Shown piece after piece: positions 23,104 through 33,863 of a DNA stretch of 64,000 bases (position 1 is its first letter; each line of letters opens with the position of its first letter). Origin of the DNA: Euryodendron excelsum. Its lineage: Eukaryota > Streptophyta > Magnoliopsida > Ericales > Pentaphylacaceae. A program made the position numbers and the translations under genes. The stretch is taken from positions 7,229,501 to 7,293,500 of the forward strand of contig CM065381.1 of assembly GCA_033060915.1 (NCBI GenBank). Direction: 5' to 3'. The notes under the pieces were generated by a model, which saw nothing but the letters and a program-made list of their open reading frames with translations, was not told the origin of the DNA and made no database searches.

Positions 23104-23262
23104 CAACCGGGGATGGACCTTGCGGTGTTAAGGTTGCTCTATTATGACCTGGGTTTGAAATAAATAGACAAAATTTCTGCACACAAGTTTAGGTTATGTA
23201 CAATTTATCCTCCCTAGACTCATAGAAGCAGGGCCTTGTGCACTGGGTGCCCTTTTATTTGG
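23104..23262 (+). mobile_element. Au-like SINE remnant
   Basis: Order of words fits plant Au SINEs: GGATGGACCTTGCGGTGTTA, AAGGTTGCTCTATTATGACC, a degenerate B box GGGTTTGAAA, then GTTATGTACAATTTATCCTC and the end GTGCACTGGGTGCCCTTTT. The family's 3' end is normally a T stretch, as here. The match is from memory of the consensus. Confidence 0.6.
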
Positions 23263-23700
23263 TAACATATAAATCAATACTGGATATAACTAGGAACTAA
23301 ATTTATCAATTTGCAAAAGTAAATGGTAGTAGACTTTAGCACATTTCGGAGTTGTCTGACAGAGTGAGGTTAATTTCTGGATGAAAACTCAAGTTTTGGA
23401 TGCATTTGTAGCAGCTTGAAGGAGAATGGCTTGAAGGACCAGAAGGATATGCAAGTCGATTTCTAGCTTGGCACTCTCCACTCAACGTTATCCTCCTCCT
23501 GCCTTTCAAACTTCTCAGGAAGGCAGGTGGGCTGGGAAATTTTTTTTTCCTAATCTTAGCCAAAACGTGAAGACAAGCAGGTGGGACTTTCTTATTTGAA
23601 GAACGGCTTCAATTGTATAACAAGGCATGATAGAGACATGCGAACGTACATAAAGGATCAATGTTACAGTTCACTTTGATATTAATTAGTGAGTTTTTAT

Positions 23701-23777
23701 TTTGATGTTGTTTCTTTGGAGACACACCCTTAATATAGATAGGATCAAGGGTGTGTCTCCAAAGAAACAGCATCAAA
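23701..23777. ncRNA. Near-perfect 31-bp hairpin (possible small-RNA locus)
   Basis: Arms 23701-23731 and 23747-23777 are inverse complements at 30 of 31 positions. The one difference would be a G-U pair in plus-strand RNA. The loop is 15 nt (AATATAGATAGGATC). The arms contain TTTCTTTGGAGACACACCC. In duplication copy B only one diverged arm is left (near 31690). It matches no miRNA I know; it may be a young small-RNA hairpin or a tiny inverted-repeat insertion. Confidence 0.45.
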
Positions 23778-24001
23778 GAGATGAGATATTCATCAAGTGT
23801 AAATGAAGGCAAAATCAAAAGATTGCAATGACTACATAAGCAAAGATGCTTCAGCTCTTTGCTTGAAGTGTAGACTATTCTATTGATAAATCTCAAGTAC
23901 ATCAATAATAGAAGAGAATATCAAAATCAAAATCAAAAGTCATATAATTTGATTCCTGTGCGTATCACCAGCCTGTTTAAACTAGTCTCTTAATTCAAAC
24001 C

Positions 24002-24229
24002 TCACCCACTGAAAAAGTTCACCATTGTTAAGTGCTTTTGCAACTTATTTATCTCAAAGAATATCTTGTCTCCAACAACATTCAATAATTTAGCAACTAA
24101 GCAAAAAAGTGTAGTTATATTTTGGTGATTATTAACGACTACTAAACGAGTTAATTGAAGTTCATGAGCAGAGCAATGAATATAGAAAGCAAATCCACTC
24201 TCCCTTATAATTTGAGGTTTTTCGACCAT
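24002..24229 (-). pseudogene. hAT transposase fragment (ZMYM/TTF-type, DUF4371 region)
   Basis: The minus-strand frame contains FYIHCSAHELQLTRLVVVNN and then LVAKLLNVVG. These correspond to the conserved YxHCFAHQLQL and NVVG segments of plant hAT-like proteins annotated as zinc finger MYM-type or TTF-type with hAT dimerisation domain. The frame ends within about 75 residues, so it is only a fragment. It lies in opposite orientation to the pieces at 24.95-27.15 kb. Confidence 0.6.
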
Positions 24230-24409
24230 TCAATTCACCTTGCCCACACATTCTTAATTAACTCAATCCATGTCTAGAAAAATAGAATTAAATTACTCTC
24301 TGCCACAAAACACCCAATAACGACTATTTGTTTTTGGACAGGTATATCACTAGACTTGTTAAATAAATTTAAAAATAACTCATTTTCCAATCCTTGATAA
24401 AAGAATATT

Positions 24410-24765
24410 TTTTTAAAAGCCTGATGGGGTCCAGGGCAAACTTATATATTAGTTTGTAGGGATAGTTAACACCATTAAACTTTAAAAAATAAAAGAATTA
24501 AAGAATGAGGTAAATTATTTAGAGTAATGGGCTCAGTTGCTCATTATTAAATAATGTATAACACATTCTTTAAATGTCTTTTTATTTTTTAAAGCATGAT
24601 GGGGTCAGTTGACCCCACAAACTAATTCGGGATTATTTAAAGGATGGCATCAGTTGTTTATTATTAAAGAATGTTTTATTTTTATTTCTTAAAGCCTGAT
24701 GGGGTCAACTGACCCCCACAAAATAAAATGTGGCATTGCCTCTGACCCCATCAACCTTTAAAAAA
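24410..24765. repeat. Small element with repeated TGATGGGGTC palindromes
   Basis: The words AAAGCCTGATGGGGTC or close variants occur near 24417, 24593 and 24694. The right end carries the inverse (TGACCCCATCA, 24746-24756). Two of these words form self-complementary cores, GGGGTCAGTTGACCCC and GGGGTCAACTGACCCC. It looks like a small inverted-repeat element embedded between hAT transposase fragments. Confidence 0.45.
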
Positions 24766-24949
24766 CAAAAAAAAAAATCCTATCATCAAGGATCTCAAAA
24801 ATGACAAATTGTCATTGTTGTGCATAATGTTGACAAGAAGGGAATTGCTATGGAATGATTTTTGGTATTGCATACCACTGCTTTATCACTCAAAGTTGCA
24901 ATTGAATCCTTATTTTTGATACATAGCTTGAGTTAATCAAGAATACGTG

Positions 24950-25215
24950 GGTCCCGTGATGAATGTGAATTCAATAATATCAAAACCTAAATTATGAGGG
25001 AGAATAGATTCATTTTTTTTTTATCTCATTACATTACTCATCAACTTTAGTTGACCCTTGCAACTGTAGCTAGCAATCACCCTGATATAGCCACGCTTCT
25101 TTTACTTGGCTACTGAATCAGAGAATTTTGTTGGAGGCTCTTCTAAGTGATGGGATATCCTTGAAAATAAATAAGTTGCTAAAGTCATTGAAGTATTGAA
25201 GAATGTTGAACTTTT
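24950..25215 (+). pseudogene. hAT transposase fragment, first of two tandem copies
   Basis: Plus-strand translation gives EFNNIKT and then LTLATVASNHPDIATLL with interrupting stops, the same region of the transposase as 25218-25560. The two stretches are similar at DNA level across about 240 bp, so this is a local tandem duplication of transposase sequence. It is non-functional. Confidence 0.55.
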
Positions 25216-25217
25216 AG

Positions 25218-27145
25218 GTGGGCAAGGTCATGATGAAGCCAATATGCAAGGTGAATTCAATAATATCAAAACCTCAATTATATATGGGGGAGAATAGATC
25301 CACTATTTATCTTCTTTACTTTCCTCATCAATTTCAGTTGGCTCTTGCAACTGTAGCAAACAATCATCATGAGATAGCTACACTTCTTTTATTTGGTTAC
25401 TAAATTAGAGAATTCTGTTGGAGGCTCTTGTAAGCAACGAGATATTCTTCAAAATAAATAAGTTGCTATATTCACTGAAGTATTGAAAACTAGTGAATCA
25501 AGAGACTAGTCTAAAACGGGCTAGTGATACACATTAGGGATCATATTATGAGAACATTCTGAACTTAATTTTGATGTTCTCTTTTATTGTTGATGTACCA
25601 GAAATTGTTCAAGAGTAAGGCCTACATTCCGAGCAAAGAGTTTAAGCATATTTGCTTATAGCGTTAGTCTAAGAAGCACAAACACAGACACGAGTGTCGG
25701 ACACACAAACACGGCAATTTTCAAATAATGCAGGACACAGCACGGCAGGAACACGGCAAAAGAATATTTTTTTATATGTCATATATACAAATATTTTACA
25801 AAACAAAAGTAAAAGATATACAAGATAACACCAATTAAATAAATAAAACAACATATTTTATTAATTAATTGGCAACAAATCATTGACAATTAATTTACAT
25901 TCCATTAAAAATGATAAAGTAAACAAACATATTAACAACAAAAAAGTTGCTCCATCAATACATAACACTATAAAGTCATAAACTACCAAAAATATTAACA
26001 TGTCATTACACTTCATCAGCTATCTATCATCATCTAATATGAAAACCATAAATAACACTCGAAACAAATTAACAGCCAATATAAGTAGCATACTTGTTTT
26101 TCTTCTTCGATCCAACAATTAGTTTTAAAATCTATAGTTGAGTCCCCACCGTATCCCTATAAGTGTCCAAAATGGGACACATGTGTCCAAGCCGTGTCCG
26201 TAGAATGTCTGATGTAAAAATAAATAAATAAAAAATCAGACACGTAAAACAGAGTGTCCGACACTTGTCCGCGAGTGTCTGACACAGGTATGACTCCTCC
26301 AACGGAGTATCTGTGCTTCCTAGGCCTTAGTGCAATCTTTTTGCCTTGGGGATTACAAATGAGTTATCACTAGCATTGTAAAGGAAAGATCAAGATATTG
26401 TAAATTCTATGAAACTAGTTAAAGTGCTAACCAGCGATTGCAAATGATGATAGATGACAAAAGAAAATCTTTATTGAATGAAGTGTCTATATTTTGAAGC
26501 AAACACGATATTATTATCCCAACAAGGATGATGCATTTGTTTGTAGTTGTAATGAAATCACAACAAAAAGCCCCACAAATTAAAAATTTATAGCATTGCC
26601 GTGTTGAACTATTCTACACCGTCATAGATATAAAACTTTACAAGCAACCGTTCTACAAAGGTGAACCAAATTGCTTTTTTGTGTAAGTTGGTCAAGTCCC
26701 AATAATTCATTTTTTTGCTTCTGATAAGCAAAAGATGATACGCCTGAGTTTTATCCATTTGCTTTTTCTACAGTAGACATTATGATACTGGACAATCAAC
26801 TGCATAATTATATTATAGATATGCTCTTCAGCAATGAGTTTGTAGAACTATAAGGAATTGGTGACCTTGCTAGAAAATAGGTAGAGACGAAGAAAGATAT
26901 CTAAATCTACTGGTCTATTTGTTTGTGAAATTAGCATTAATTTTACATGTGGCGATGGTAACAGTAGAAAGAGCATTTTCAGGAATGAAATTTATAAAGA
27001 ATCAATTACGTAACCAAAAGAAGATCAATGGAGGAATAATTGATTGGTTAGATATATTGGGAATGACGTAATTGATAGTGTCTATAATGAGTTTCTTAGG
27101 CCACAATTCCAAAATATGAAACCTAGTCAAGCACTATTGTAAGCA
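25218..27145 (+). pseudogene. Degenerate hAT transposase, split by a MITE
   Basis: Recognisable pieces in order are: GQGHDEANMQGEFNN (about 25210-25250); FPHQFQLALATVANNHHEIA (about 25325-25385); LGITNELSLAL and RKDQDIVNSMKLVKV (26345-26425); NQLRNQK, and the C-terminal hAT dimerisation segment LFVKLALILHVAMVTVERAF (about 26917-26976) followed by SGMKFIKN. The frame has many stops. The MITE at 25669-26323 interrupts it just before LGITNEL, with transposase sequence on both sides. The family is the ZMYM/TTF-type hAT proteins common in plants. Confidence 0.7.
25669..26323 (-). mobile_element. hAT-like MITE, copy 4 of the CTAAGAAGCACGG family
   Basis: 655-bp element with ends CTAAGAAGCACAAACACAG and CTGTGCTTCCTAG. 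The flanking octamers GCGTTAGT (25661-25668) and GCCTTAGT (26324-26331) match at 7 of 8 positions, the clearest target-site duplication of the family here. It is the longest copy and is inverted relative to the copy at 1217. It lies inside the hAT transposase pseudogene. Confidence 0.8.
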
Positions 27146-27929
27146 TTATATATTTGCATTTCTTTTGCTAAGAACAATAATAACAATGTACATTTTAATT
27201 TATGATTTTAGAATTAGTGGTTAAGCTTTTGTATAACCCCTTAACAAAAATTCTTAGAGCCACCACTACCCATTACACCACTCTAGTACCATTATCACCA
27301 CTTTTACACCACCAACCCCTAGCCACGCCACCATTATACGGTCACCATCTTCCCACAAAACTGCTTTTTTATCACCATCATCGGCATTGCATTGTACACA
27401 CACAACACGCGTGCCCTAATAGTATCTAAGGCACACGCAATGCATGTGCACAATGCATTGTTAATGTTGTAATAAAAAACTATGATGGTGAGAGTTGACA
27501 ATGTGATAGTGTTACTCATGGGAATATAGGTATGAGGCTTGGAATGGTGGTGGTAGCACCATATTAGCGACAACACAAAGTGCTTGAAGATGAAGTACTT
27601 CTAAGGAGAAGTTTCAATGAAGACAGGTAGTTGTTTACTTTTTTAGGTGAAATGTATCTTTCTACCATAAAAAGGAAAGAAAGAAACAAAGAAAGAAAAT
27701 AAAAGAAAACAAAGTAGAAGGATATAAGTAACATGAACATAATCTTTAACATTCACCAAGGCCATTCCTTTTTCTTTTTTTTTCCATAGACAGTGGATGT
27801 CTTGGAGCAACTTATTTCAAGACATGTAACCTCAAGACAAATTGTCACCTAATCTCCCCCTATGTGATTTTTGGGTGAGCCTACCTAAGGAACATATCTT
27901 TAAATTATTCAATTGGGCTTAGCGTCGTT
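27146..27929. other. Intergenic, nothing recognised
   Basis: Contains a CCACCACTACC-rich patch (27260-27350) and pyrimidine or purine runs near 27660-27710. No open frame here looks like a known protein. Confidence 0.35.
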
Positions 27930-29636
27930 TTAATAATACTCCGTAGGCTCACAGATGCTTTAGTAATTCTAGTCAATAAGGATGAGAATCTTGATATTAT
28001 CTATTTTTAGTTAATAAAAAAATAATGACCTGAAGATACTTGTCGCTAGCCAATATTGAATCAAACAATAAGGGGCCTGGCACTAATCTTTCCTTTTTTT
28101 AATAATCCCACGTATAGGTCACTTTTGTTTGGGGACAAAGAGAAAGATATTACATTAACCATCCCTAGAGGCTAGAGCCCACTTCATTGTCTTTGTGTTG
28201 GCAAAAGGAAGGGTTATTGTTCATTGCACATAATAGATCCCATGAATAGGGTATAAAATAATCCTAGTAAGGGAGTTAGGTTTATTTGTCCCACAATTAG
28301 CTAATAATGGGATAAAACTTGGATAAGATCCAGCAACTAATATATATGGGCCATCTTATCCTAACCCCCACCAATAACGCACTACGGTTGCAGTTAGGGA
28401 TAAGGAGAAAGCGATTGCAGTAACAATCCTGGGGCCCACTTATCCCATGTTTGTGTTGATAAGAAAGGGAGTAAATTACAAATTGTGTATAAGTTATCCT
28501 ACGAGGGGGATGAAATATTAATGGGGAGCGGATTATTCACCCAATATCCCCCCATCAACTAATCCTAGAATAGATAAGCCTAACCCCTTTTTTCTCCAAA
28601 CCACTTTTGTCAACACAAACAGAAGGTAAGTGGGCCCCAAGGATTCTTGCTTTGATCCCCCCTCCTTACTTATTCCTGAAAGAAATGCATCCATAGGGTA
28701 TTAGATGATCATAGGAGATAGGACGAGTCCTCCAAGGACCAATTAATCCCACCCCCAACCAATCACCTGTATAAAAGTATAAAATACTACTCTGACCCGA
28801 TGTCTAGTGGCTAAGGTTGTCCATTTAAATCCCCCTCCTCGCTCCCAAAGAAGATGCAACCACAATGTATTAAACGGTTGAAGATATAATGGTTAAAAGT
28901 CACAGTGTCTCTAATAGCTTAAGCTTTTGGAGCAACATAGGCAATCTGGAGAGTGGAGATGTTGGATGAGTTATCCTAGGAGTATTTAAGTTATCGCACC
29001 CCTTATCCTTTATCCAACCAGACACTAATCAAGTGACAATTTGTCCCACAATTAAATGTTTTGGGATAAAATGTCCTAGGTTTTTAACACATTCTGTTTC
29101 GTCTTCTAACTTCCAAATTCCAACTAAGGAAAGTGGTACTGTATATGTGACTGCTATCCATGGTGCAGAAGATCTAAAACAGGAAGAAGGAGGGGTGGGG
29201 GAAAGAGAACCTAAAAATCACTATCCAAAGCTTCATTTGGCAGCAGCCTGCACGGTGAAGCACGAAAGCAATAAAGCAAAAGCTTGAACCTCAGGCTTTT
29301 CATCGATTGGGGACGTTAGAAAAGTATAACCCAAACTTGGTTGTTCTCAATGCAACCATTTGACTTACTCTAAGTGGGGACCAAATATTTGGAAGGCAAG
29401 AGCCCCCCATGGAGCTGTTCTTTCATGTTTCTCTCCGTAACCATTAACCAACCAGAGGGTTAATCAATTTCAATAAAACTAGCTAATTGCATAAATTCTC
29501 ATAGAAAAGAATCAGCTTAAAGATGTGATAACATCCTCCACTGCCTACCTTACGTCATTGATGCCGTACTGGCGGCCTGAAAGTCCGTCTAATCAAACTT
29601 CCAACATAAAGGATATAGGGTATGCAATAAATCCTG

Positions 29637-29660
29637 ATATATATATATATATATATATAT
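29637..29660. repeat. (TA)n microsatellite
   Basis: Twelve or so TA units within duplication copy B; the corresponding place in copy A has none. Confidence 0.85.
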
Positions 29661-29799
29661 GTATATGTAAATCTACACACATTACATAGAAACAAACATC
29701 ATACATAAACGCATTCATACACACCCAGAAGCACATCTTTACATACATATCTATTTATGAGTGTGAATGTATAGAAAGAGAGAGAGTAAACCCTAATTT

Positions 29800-29965
29800 G
29801 AAGGCCCAAATCCAGATTCTTCAGGAATTCTTAAGAGTTTGGTCTCAGAGATCCTTCTGAGTGTTCGATGAATGAATGTCAACTGAAAGAGAAACGTCAA
29901 AACCCAAACTCTTCTGAGATGGGTTAGGGTTAGACCCAAAGCTTCTGTGAAAACAGAGTTGCAGA

Positions 29966-30005
<40 letters not shown>

Positions 30006-30060
30006 GTAGGATTCTTGGGAGTAGCAATGGGGTTTATACACAACACAGAAACGAACCCGT
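29800..30060 (-). promoter_or_regulatory. Leader-like, GA-repeat-containing block (copy B)
   Basis: Homologous to 21484-21780. On the minus strand it runs through a 36-base CT repeat (29969-30004), then CTCTGCAACTCTGTTTTCAC and CCTAACCCATCTCAG. This has the look of a transcribed plant 5' leader. No attached coding exon was found, so the call is speculative. Confidence 0.3.
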
Positions 30061-30964
30061 TGCCGAATGACTCGAGTCTCTAACGGCTATGTTCTGCTAA
30101 TGGGCTGTTGAACCCAGGAACGGGGCCCATATATAGGCCCAATGAACAGACATCGATACAATACAATAGAACCCAAAATATGAATAGTCATTGACATATT
30201 CACAAGTTATCAAATCAGATTAGAAAATAAAAAACAATTAATGATAAACTATAAAAATGTCATGGATAGTTCATTTATATAATGCAAGTGTAGTAGATAG
30301 TTTATTCTACTTAATATCAAGGTTGAACAAATTTTCGAGATACAAATAGATAGAAAAAATCACTATGATTTTCAGAAAAAAAAAACTATTATAGAGATTG
30401 TTTTTGTGTTATAATGAATCAATTTCATTACGCCCAAGTTGCAATAGAACAACTTTACTATTATGTCAAGACATGTTATCATAATTTATGCATATACATA
30501 TATTTATATATATATATATATATAATTTCAATAATATTGAAGACTTGAGATTTGTAACACTGAAGACCCATTAATGACAATTATAAAAATTACATTAATA
30601 ATAACAATATGCTTATTAATTAATTACAAATTAAAGATATATGTCGCAATAAAAAGATATTGGTTGTGTTTCTCTCCTACATTAATTTAACTTTCTCTCA
30701 AGACTAATCTTACAAAGTTTCCCAAGAAATAAATATTGCAAAATGTCTTGTTTGCCATTTTCTTGGAACTTCAAGGTTCACATTTGCCTTGTGAATATTA
30801 TTCGACTTCAACATATTCCCACCATCTTAACCTAATTCAATGGACTTATTTTTGTTATGCATAAGAGACTTTGTCAATTTCATTCTCAACATTATTTTCA
30901 TTGCCATACTTTTTAGGAACTAGAAAGATACTGCCAAATCTTCGTGGCCATCTTTATTATCTGA

Positions 30965-31352
30965 TGCTATGTTTGGTACAAGTGAATGGAATGGTCATTT
31001 TCACTTTTATTTTCATTATCATATTTGATGCTACTATTTAAAGTTGAAATGATCATTCTCACATTTTGTTGGAATAATCATTTCCTATTTCAAGAGTACT
31101 TGAGGAGCATAAAACAAAACTGTATATAAATAATATATAGATGCTTGATAATATTTAATAAATAATATATGATACTTCTAATATTCTGTATATAACATAA
31201 TATTGAATTTTTATATTGTACACTAAAATTTCATTCCATTTGATTTTAGCATTGTTCATTGATCTTATCAAATAAGAGAATAGGAATGACCATTCCATTC
31301 TTATTTCCATTCCCATTCCATTCATTTCTAGTCCCTTTTACCAAACATAGCC
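30965..31352. mobile_element. MITE with CTATGTTTGGTA termini
   Basis: The left end GCTATGTTTGGTACAAGTG and the right end CTTTTACCAAACATAGCC are inverted repeats. GGAATGGTCATT (left) is mirrored by AATGACCATTCC (right), giving arms of about 60 bp. It is non-coding and absent from the paralogous position in copy A, so it was probably inserted after the duplication. Confidence 0.6.
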
Positions 31353-31690
31353 TAAGTGAGAGATTAAGTTCTGGATGAAAACTCAGAAATTTTAGATGCA
31401 TTTGTAGCAACTTGAAGGAGAATGTCCTGGGGGACCAGAAGGATATGAAAATGGGTTTCTAGGGCTTGGCATTTTCAACTCAATGTTACTCTCCTTCGGT
31501 CTTTCGTACTTTTCAGAAAGCAGGTGGGAGGTGAAGACAGGAAGAAGCGAGTGAGAGTTTCTTCTTCGAAGAATGACTTCAACTAGTTCAGCAACCCACA
31601 ATAGAGATCGATATGGATAAACATACATATATAAGTATACAAATAGGACCAATGTAACAGTTTATTTTGATGTTACATTCTCATTTGATG

Positions 31691-33025
31691 ATGTTTTTGG
31701 AGACAATTTCATTGCGCGAAAAGTTTTCAGACAATTCAAAACTAACATCTCAAGCATAATATAGAATCATGTCTCATTTATTTTAGTCTCGGAAAATTTT
31801 AAAAACCAAAATAAGCATCACTGAAAGAACTATGACACAGAAAACAGACCTCTTGTTGCAGTCTATAACTTCTCATATAGCAAAACTATCTTATTTATAA
31901 CATGCTCCAACTGAAAAACAGAAAATTATAAGAAAAACTACTAAACATTAAGATCTTTGTTTGAGAGGCATTGTAAATTTAAAATTTGTAGAGCTAAATT
32001 CACATATCAGATAAGCCATAATTAAGATAGTTTCATTTTATTTTCCTAGCACTTGGAAGTACAAATCGACGAGAAAAATGAAGTATTTACAAAAAAAATG
32101 TACGTCACCAAAGTTAATGGTAAAATCGACTGATCCTACATTTGGTGTCACTCCACCTTTCTAAAATGGCTTTAATTATTTCGGATGCTGGTTTTGTAGC
32201 TTCATGTGCTGCATAGAACAACTGGAGGATTTAATAACTAAGTAGGTATTACTCTGAAGTTAACGCTGAAAGATTATATATATATATATATATATTCTTC
32301 TCGGTTTTCATTTTTTTACAAGATAAAAAGTGCAAGAAATTAACAAAAGGGAAAACTATTACTCTGAAGTTCTTCCAGGCATGCACACGAAGAGCATACT
32401 TACCGCATCCAAATTCACAAAACCGCGTATTTTGAGGAATTGAATGATCCAAACCTGTAAAACAACGGCAGCTTTTATTGGAAGAATATAAGATAAGAGG
32501 AAGAGTGAGTATAGTAGAATGGAGAGATTTCTTGTACGCCACATAGGCAACATATATATATATATATATATGCACACAACCATGGTATTCATATATGCAA
32601 AAAAAAAGTATTTGCAGAATAGGCTACAAGATGGTATACCAGAGTGCTCTATTGACAGAAGACATGAATAAGCTTATGCAACATCACATGCAGAAAGGCC
32701 CCGTACATAATAGAAGATAGAATTAGTCTCAAGAGAGAACCAGAGGAACAAAATTCATAGGTAATATGTAATGTATGAGTTATACATATAAAAAATATAT
32801 ATATGAAACATGCATATTGTATGTACACAGCCATGGCATTCATGTGTACAAAACTAGTTCTATAATAGGCACAAGATGAAATGAAACAGTATTTTTTTTT
32901 TTTTTTGGTCAGAATACATGGAGAAGTTTATGCAACATACCATGCACAAAAAAGAGAAGATAAGATTCCAATTAGTCTCCACTTAAGAGAGAAATTGGAG
33001 ATGATAGGGAAAGCAATTGAAATCC
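31691..33025. other. Region 3' of MIR171 (minus sense); one exon-like block, otherwise unassigned
   Basis: AT-rich with short TA repeats (32277-32295 and 32554-32571). On the minus strand a 51-base block at 32404-32454 is bracketed by TGTTTTACAG and GTAAGTATG, good plant splice signals. It is described under findings. No protein is recognised. Confidence 0.35.
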
Positions 33026-33128
33026 ACGTAGAAAGTGATATTGGCGCGGCTCAATCTGAGATAGTCTTTTACAACCACGTATGTAAATCCGTCTTCGGAT
33101 TGAACCTCACCAACATCGCTTTCTTTGC
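33026..33128 (-). ncRNA. MIR171: MIR171 family microRNA precursor
   Basis: The minus strand contains TTGAGCCGCGCCAATATCACT (33034-33054), a miR171 sequence, on the 3' arm as expected for this family. The opposite arm holds CGATGTTGGTGAGGTTCAATC-like star sequence (33098-33118). Aligning the arms 33098-33123 and 33031-33057 gives 21 Watson-Crick pairs, 3 wobbles and 2 mismatches in 26 positions, with a loop of about 40 nt. miR171 cleaves mRNAs of GRAS transcription factors of the SCL6/HAIRY MERISTEM group, controlling meristem and shoot-branching behaviour. An offset mature form starting AGATTGAGCC (33037-33057) is also possible. The plus-strand frame over this locus (32881-33297) is unrelated to any protein I know and is probably fortuitous. 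Confidence 0.92.
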
Positions 33129-33823
33129 TTCCCAAACATCAACCAAATTCTCTCTCGAAAAGGAAAGGAATTCAAGTTTCCACCACACAGCACCATGCAT
33201 ACGCGTTTTAGCTATCTCTACTCACAAGCTTGGTACCACTTACCAACTTAAAAAGGAAACAATTAATGAAAAAAGAACATCAAACATGGTCCCATAAAGG
33301 ACAATTATGCATGTTCATTCAAGGTCTCTCATGGTGGGGGGACAAAACCACTCTAGCTTAATGGAGTAAGAGGTGAAGGCTTTGTTGGTGGTTGGGGGTG
33401 GCAATTTTGAAGTGGGTTTTTTTCTCCAAATCATGATTTATATTCTGTAAATCGAGTGAATTATAACTAGACTTTTAGGTGCCATCAATCTTTATATTAA
33501 AGCTACTGTATATATGAGAAAATTAAATCAAAGAGAAAAGAACAACGCAAGAGGACTCCACATATAGATATTCAACTAATCAAGTTAGACTTGGAAATAA
33601 TAGTAGTTATAATATTAGTGAGAGAACATAGTGTTTTGACTAGCAAAATTCAACTTGGATTCAAAGGATAAAGATATTGAAGATGAACACCGATAACACG
33701 CGTGACACACAGTTATTGAAGGGCTATGATCGTGTTAATTTAACAAGATTATGATCACACATGAGAAAAGAAACAAAGGGTGGTCAATCAAAGGTATCAA
33801 GGCAAATGCAGAAATACACAAAC

Positions 33824-33863
<40 letters not shown>

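Larger units (their letters stand above)
18320..23700. repeat. Segmental duplication, copy A
   Basis: This stretch is collinear with 27930-31690. Matching blocks include: repeated GGGATAAG/CTTATCCC-rich sequence (18.3-19.6 with 27.9-29.0 kb); the phrase CTATCCAAAGCTTCATTTGG (20.66 and 29.22 kb); AGCTGTTCTTTC with the following leader sequence (20.94 and 29.41 kb); a leader-like block with a GA repeat (21.52-21.80 and 29.80-30.06 kb); and GACCAGAAGGATATG (23.44 and 31.43 kb). Similarity is interrupted by unshared insertions, so the duplication is old. On the minus strand both leader-like blocks read as a CT-rich 5' UTR, but no protein could be attached. Confidence 0.65.
27930..31690. repeat. 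Segmental duplication, copy B
   Basis: Counterpart of 18320-23700, in the same orientation about 8-9.6 kb away. It lacks the 152-bp and 71-bp tandem duplications, the poly(C) run and the complete 31-bp hairpin of copy A. It has gained a MITE (30965-31352) and TA microsatellites. The open minus-strand frame containing YPSGPPGHSPSSCYKCI (near 31400-31450) has a counterpart YPSGPSSHSPSSCYKCIQN in copy A, but the frame shifts just upstream and copy B stops soon after. Confidence 0.65.

Noticed and set aside
23336..23563. Minus-strand frame with YPSGPSSHSPSSCYKCIQN, conserved in copy B at about 31400
   Set aside because: Tempting as a small secreted peptide, but there is no signal peptide, the reading frame shifts between the copies just upstream, and copy B stops early. 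Kept only as part of the duplication.
32881..33297. 138-codon plus-strand open frame
   Set aside because: It overlaps the MIR171 hairpin on the other strand, starts in a T run and resembles no protein; best explained as chance.
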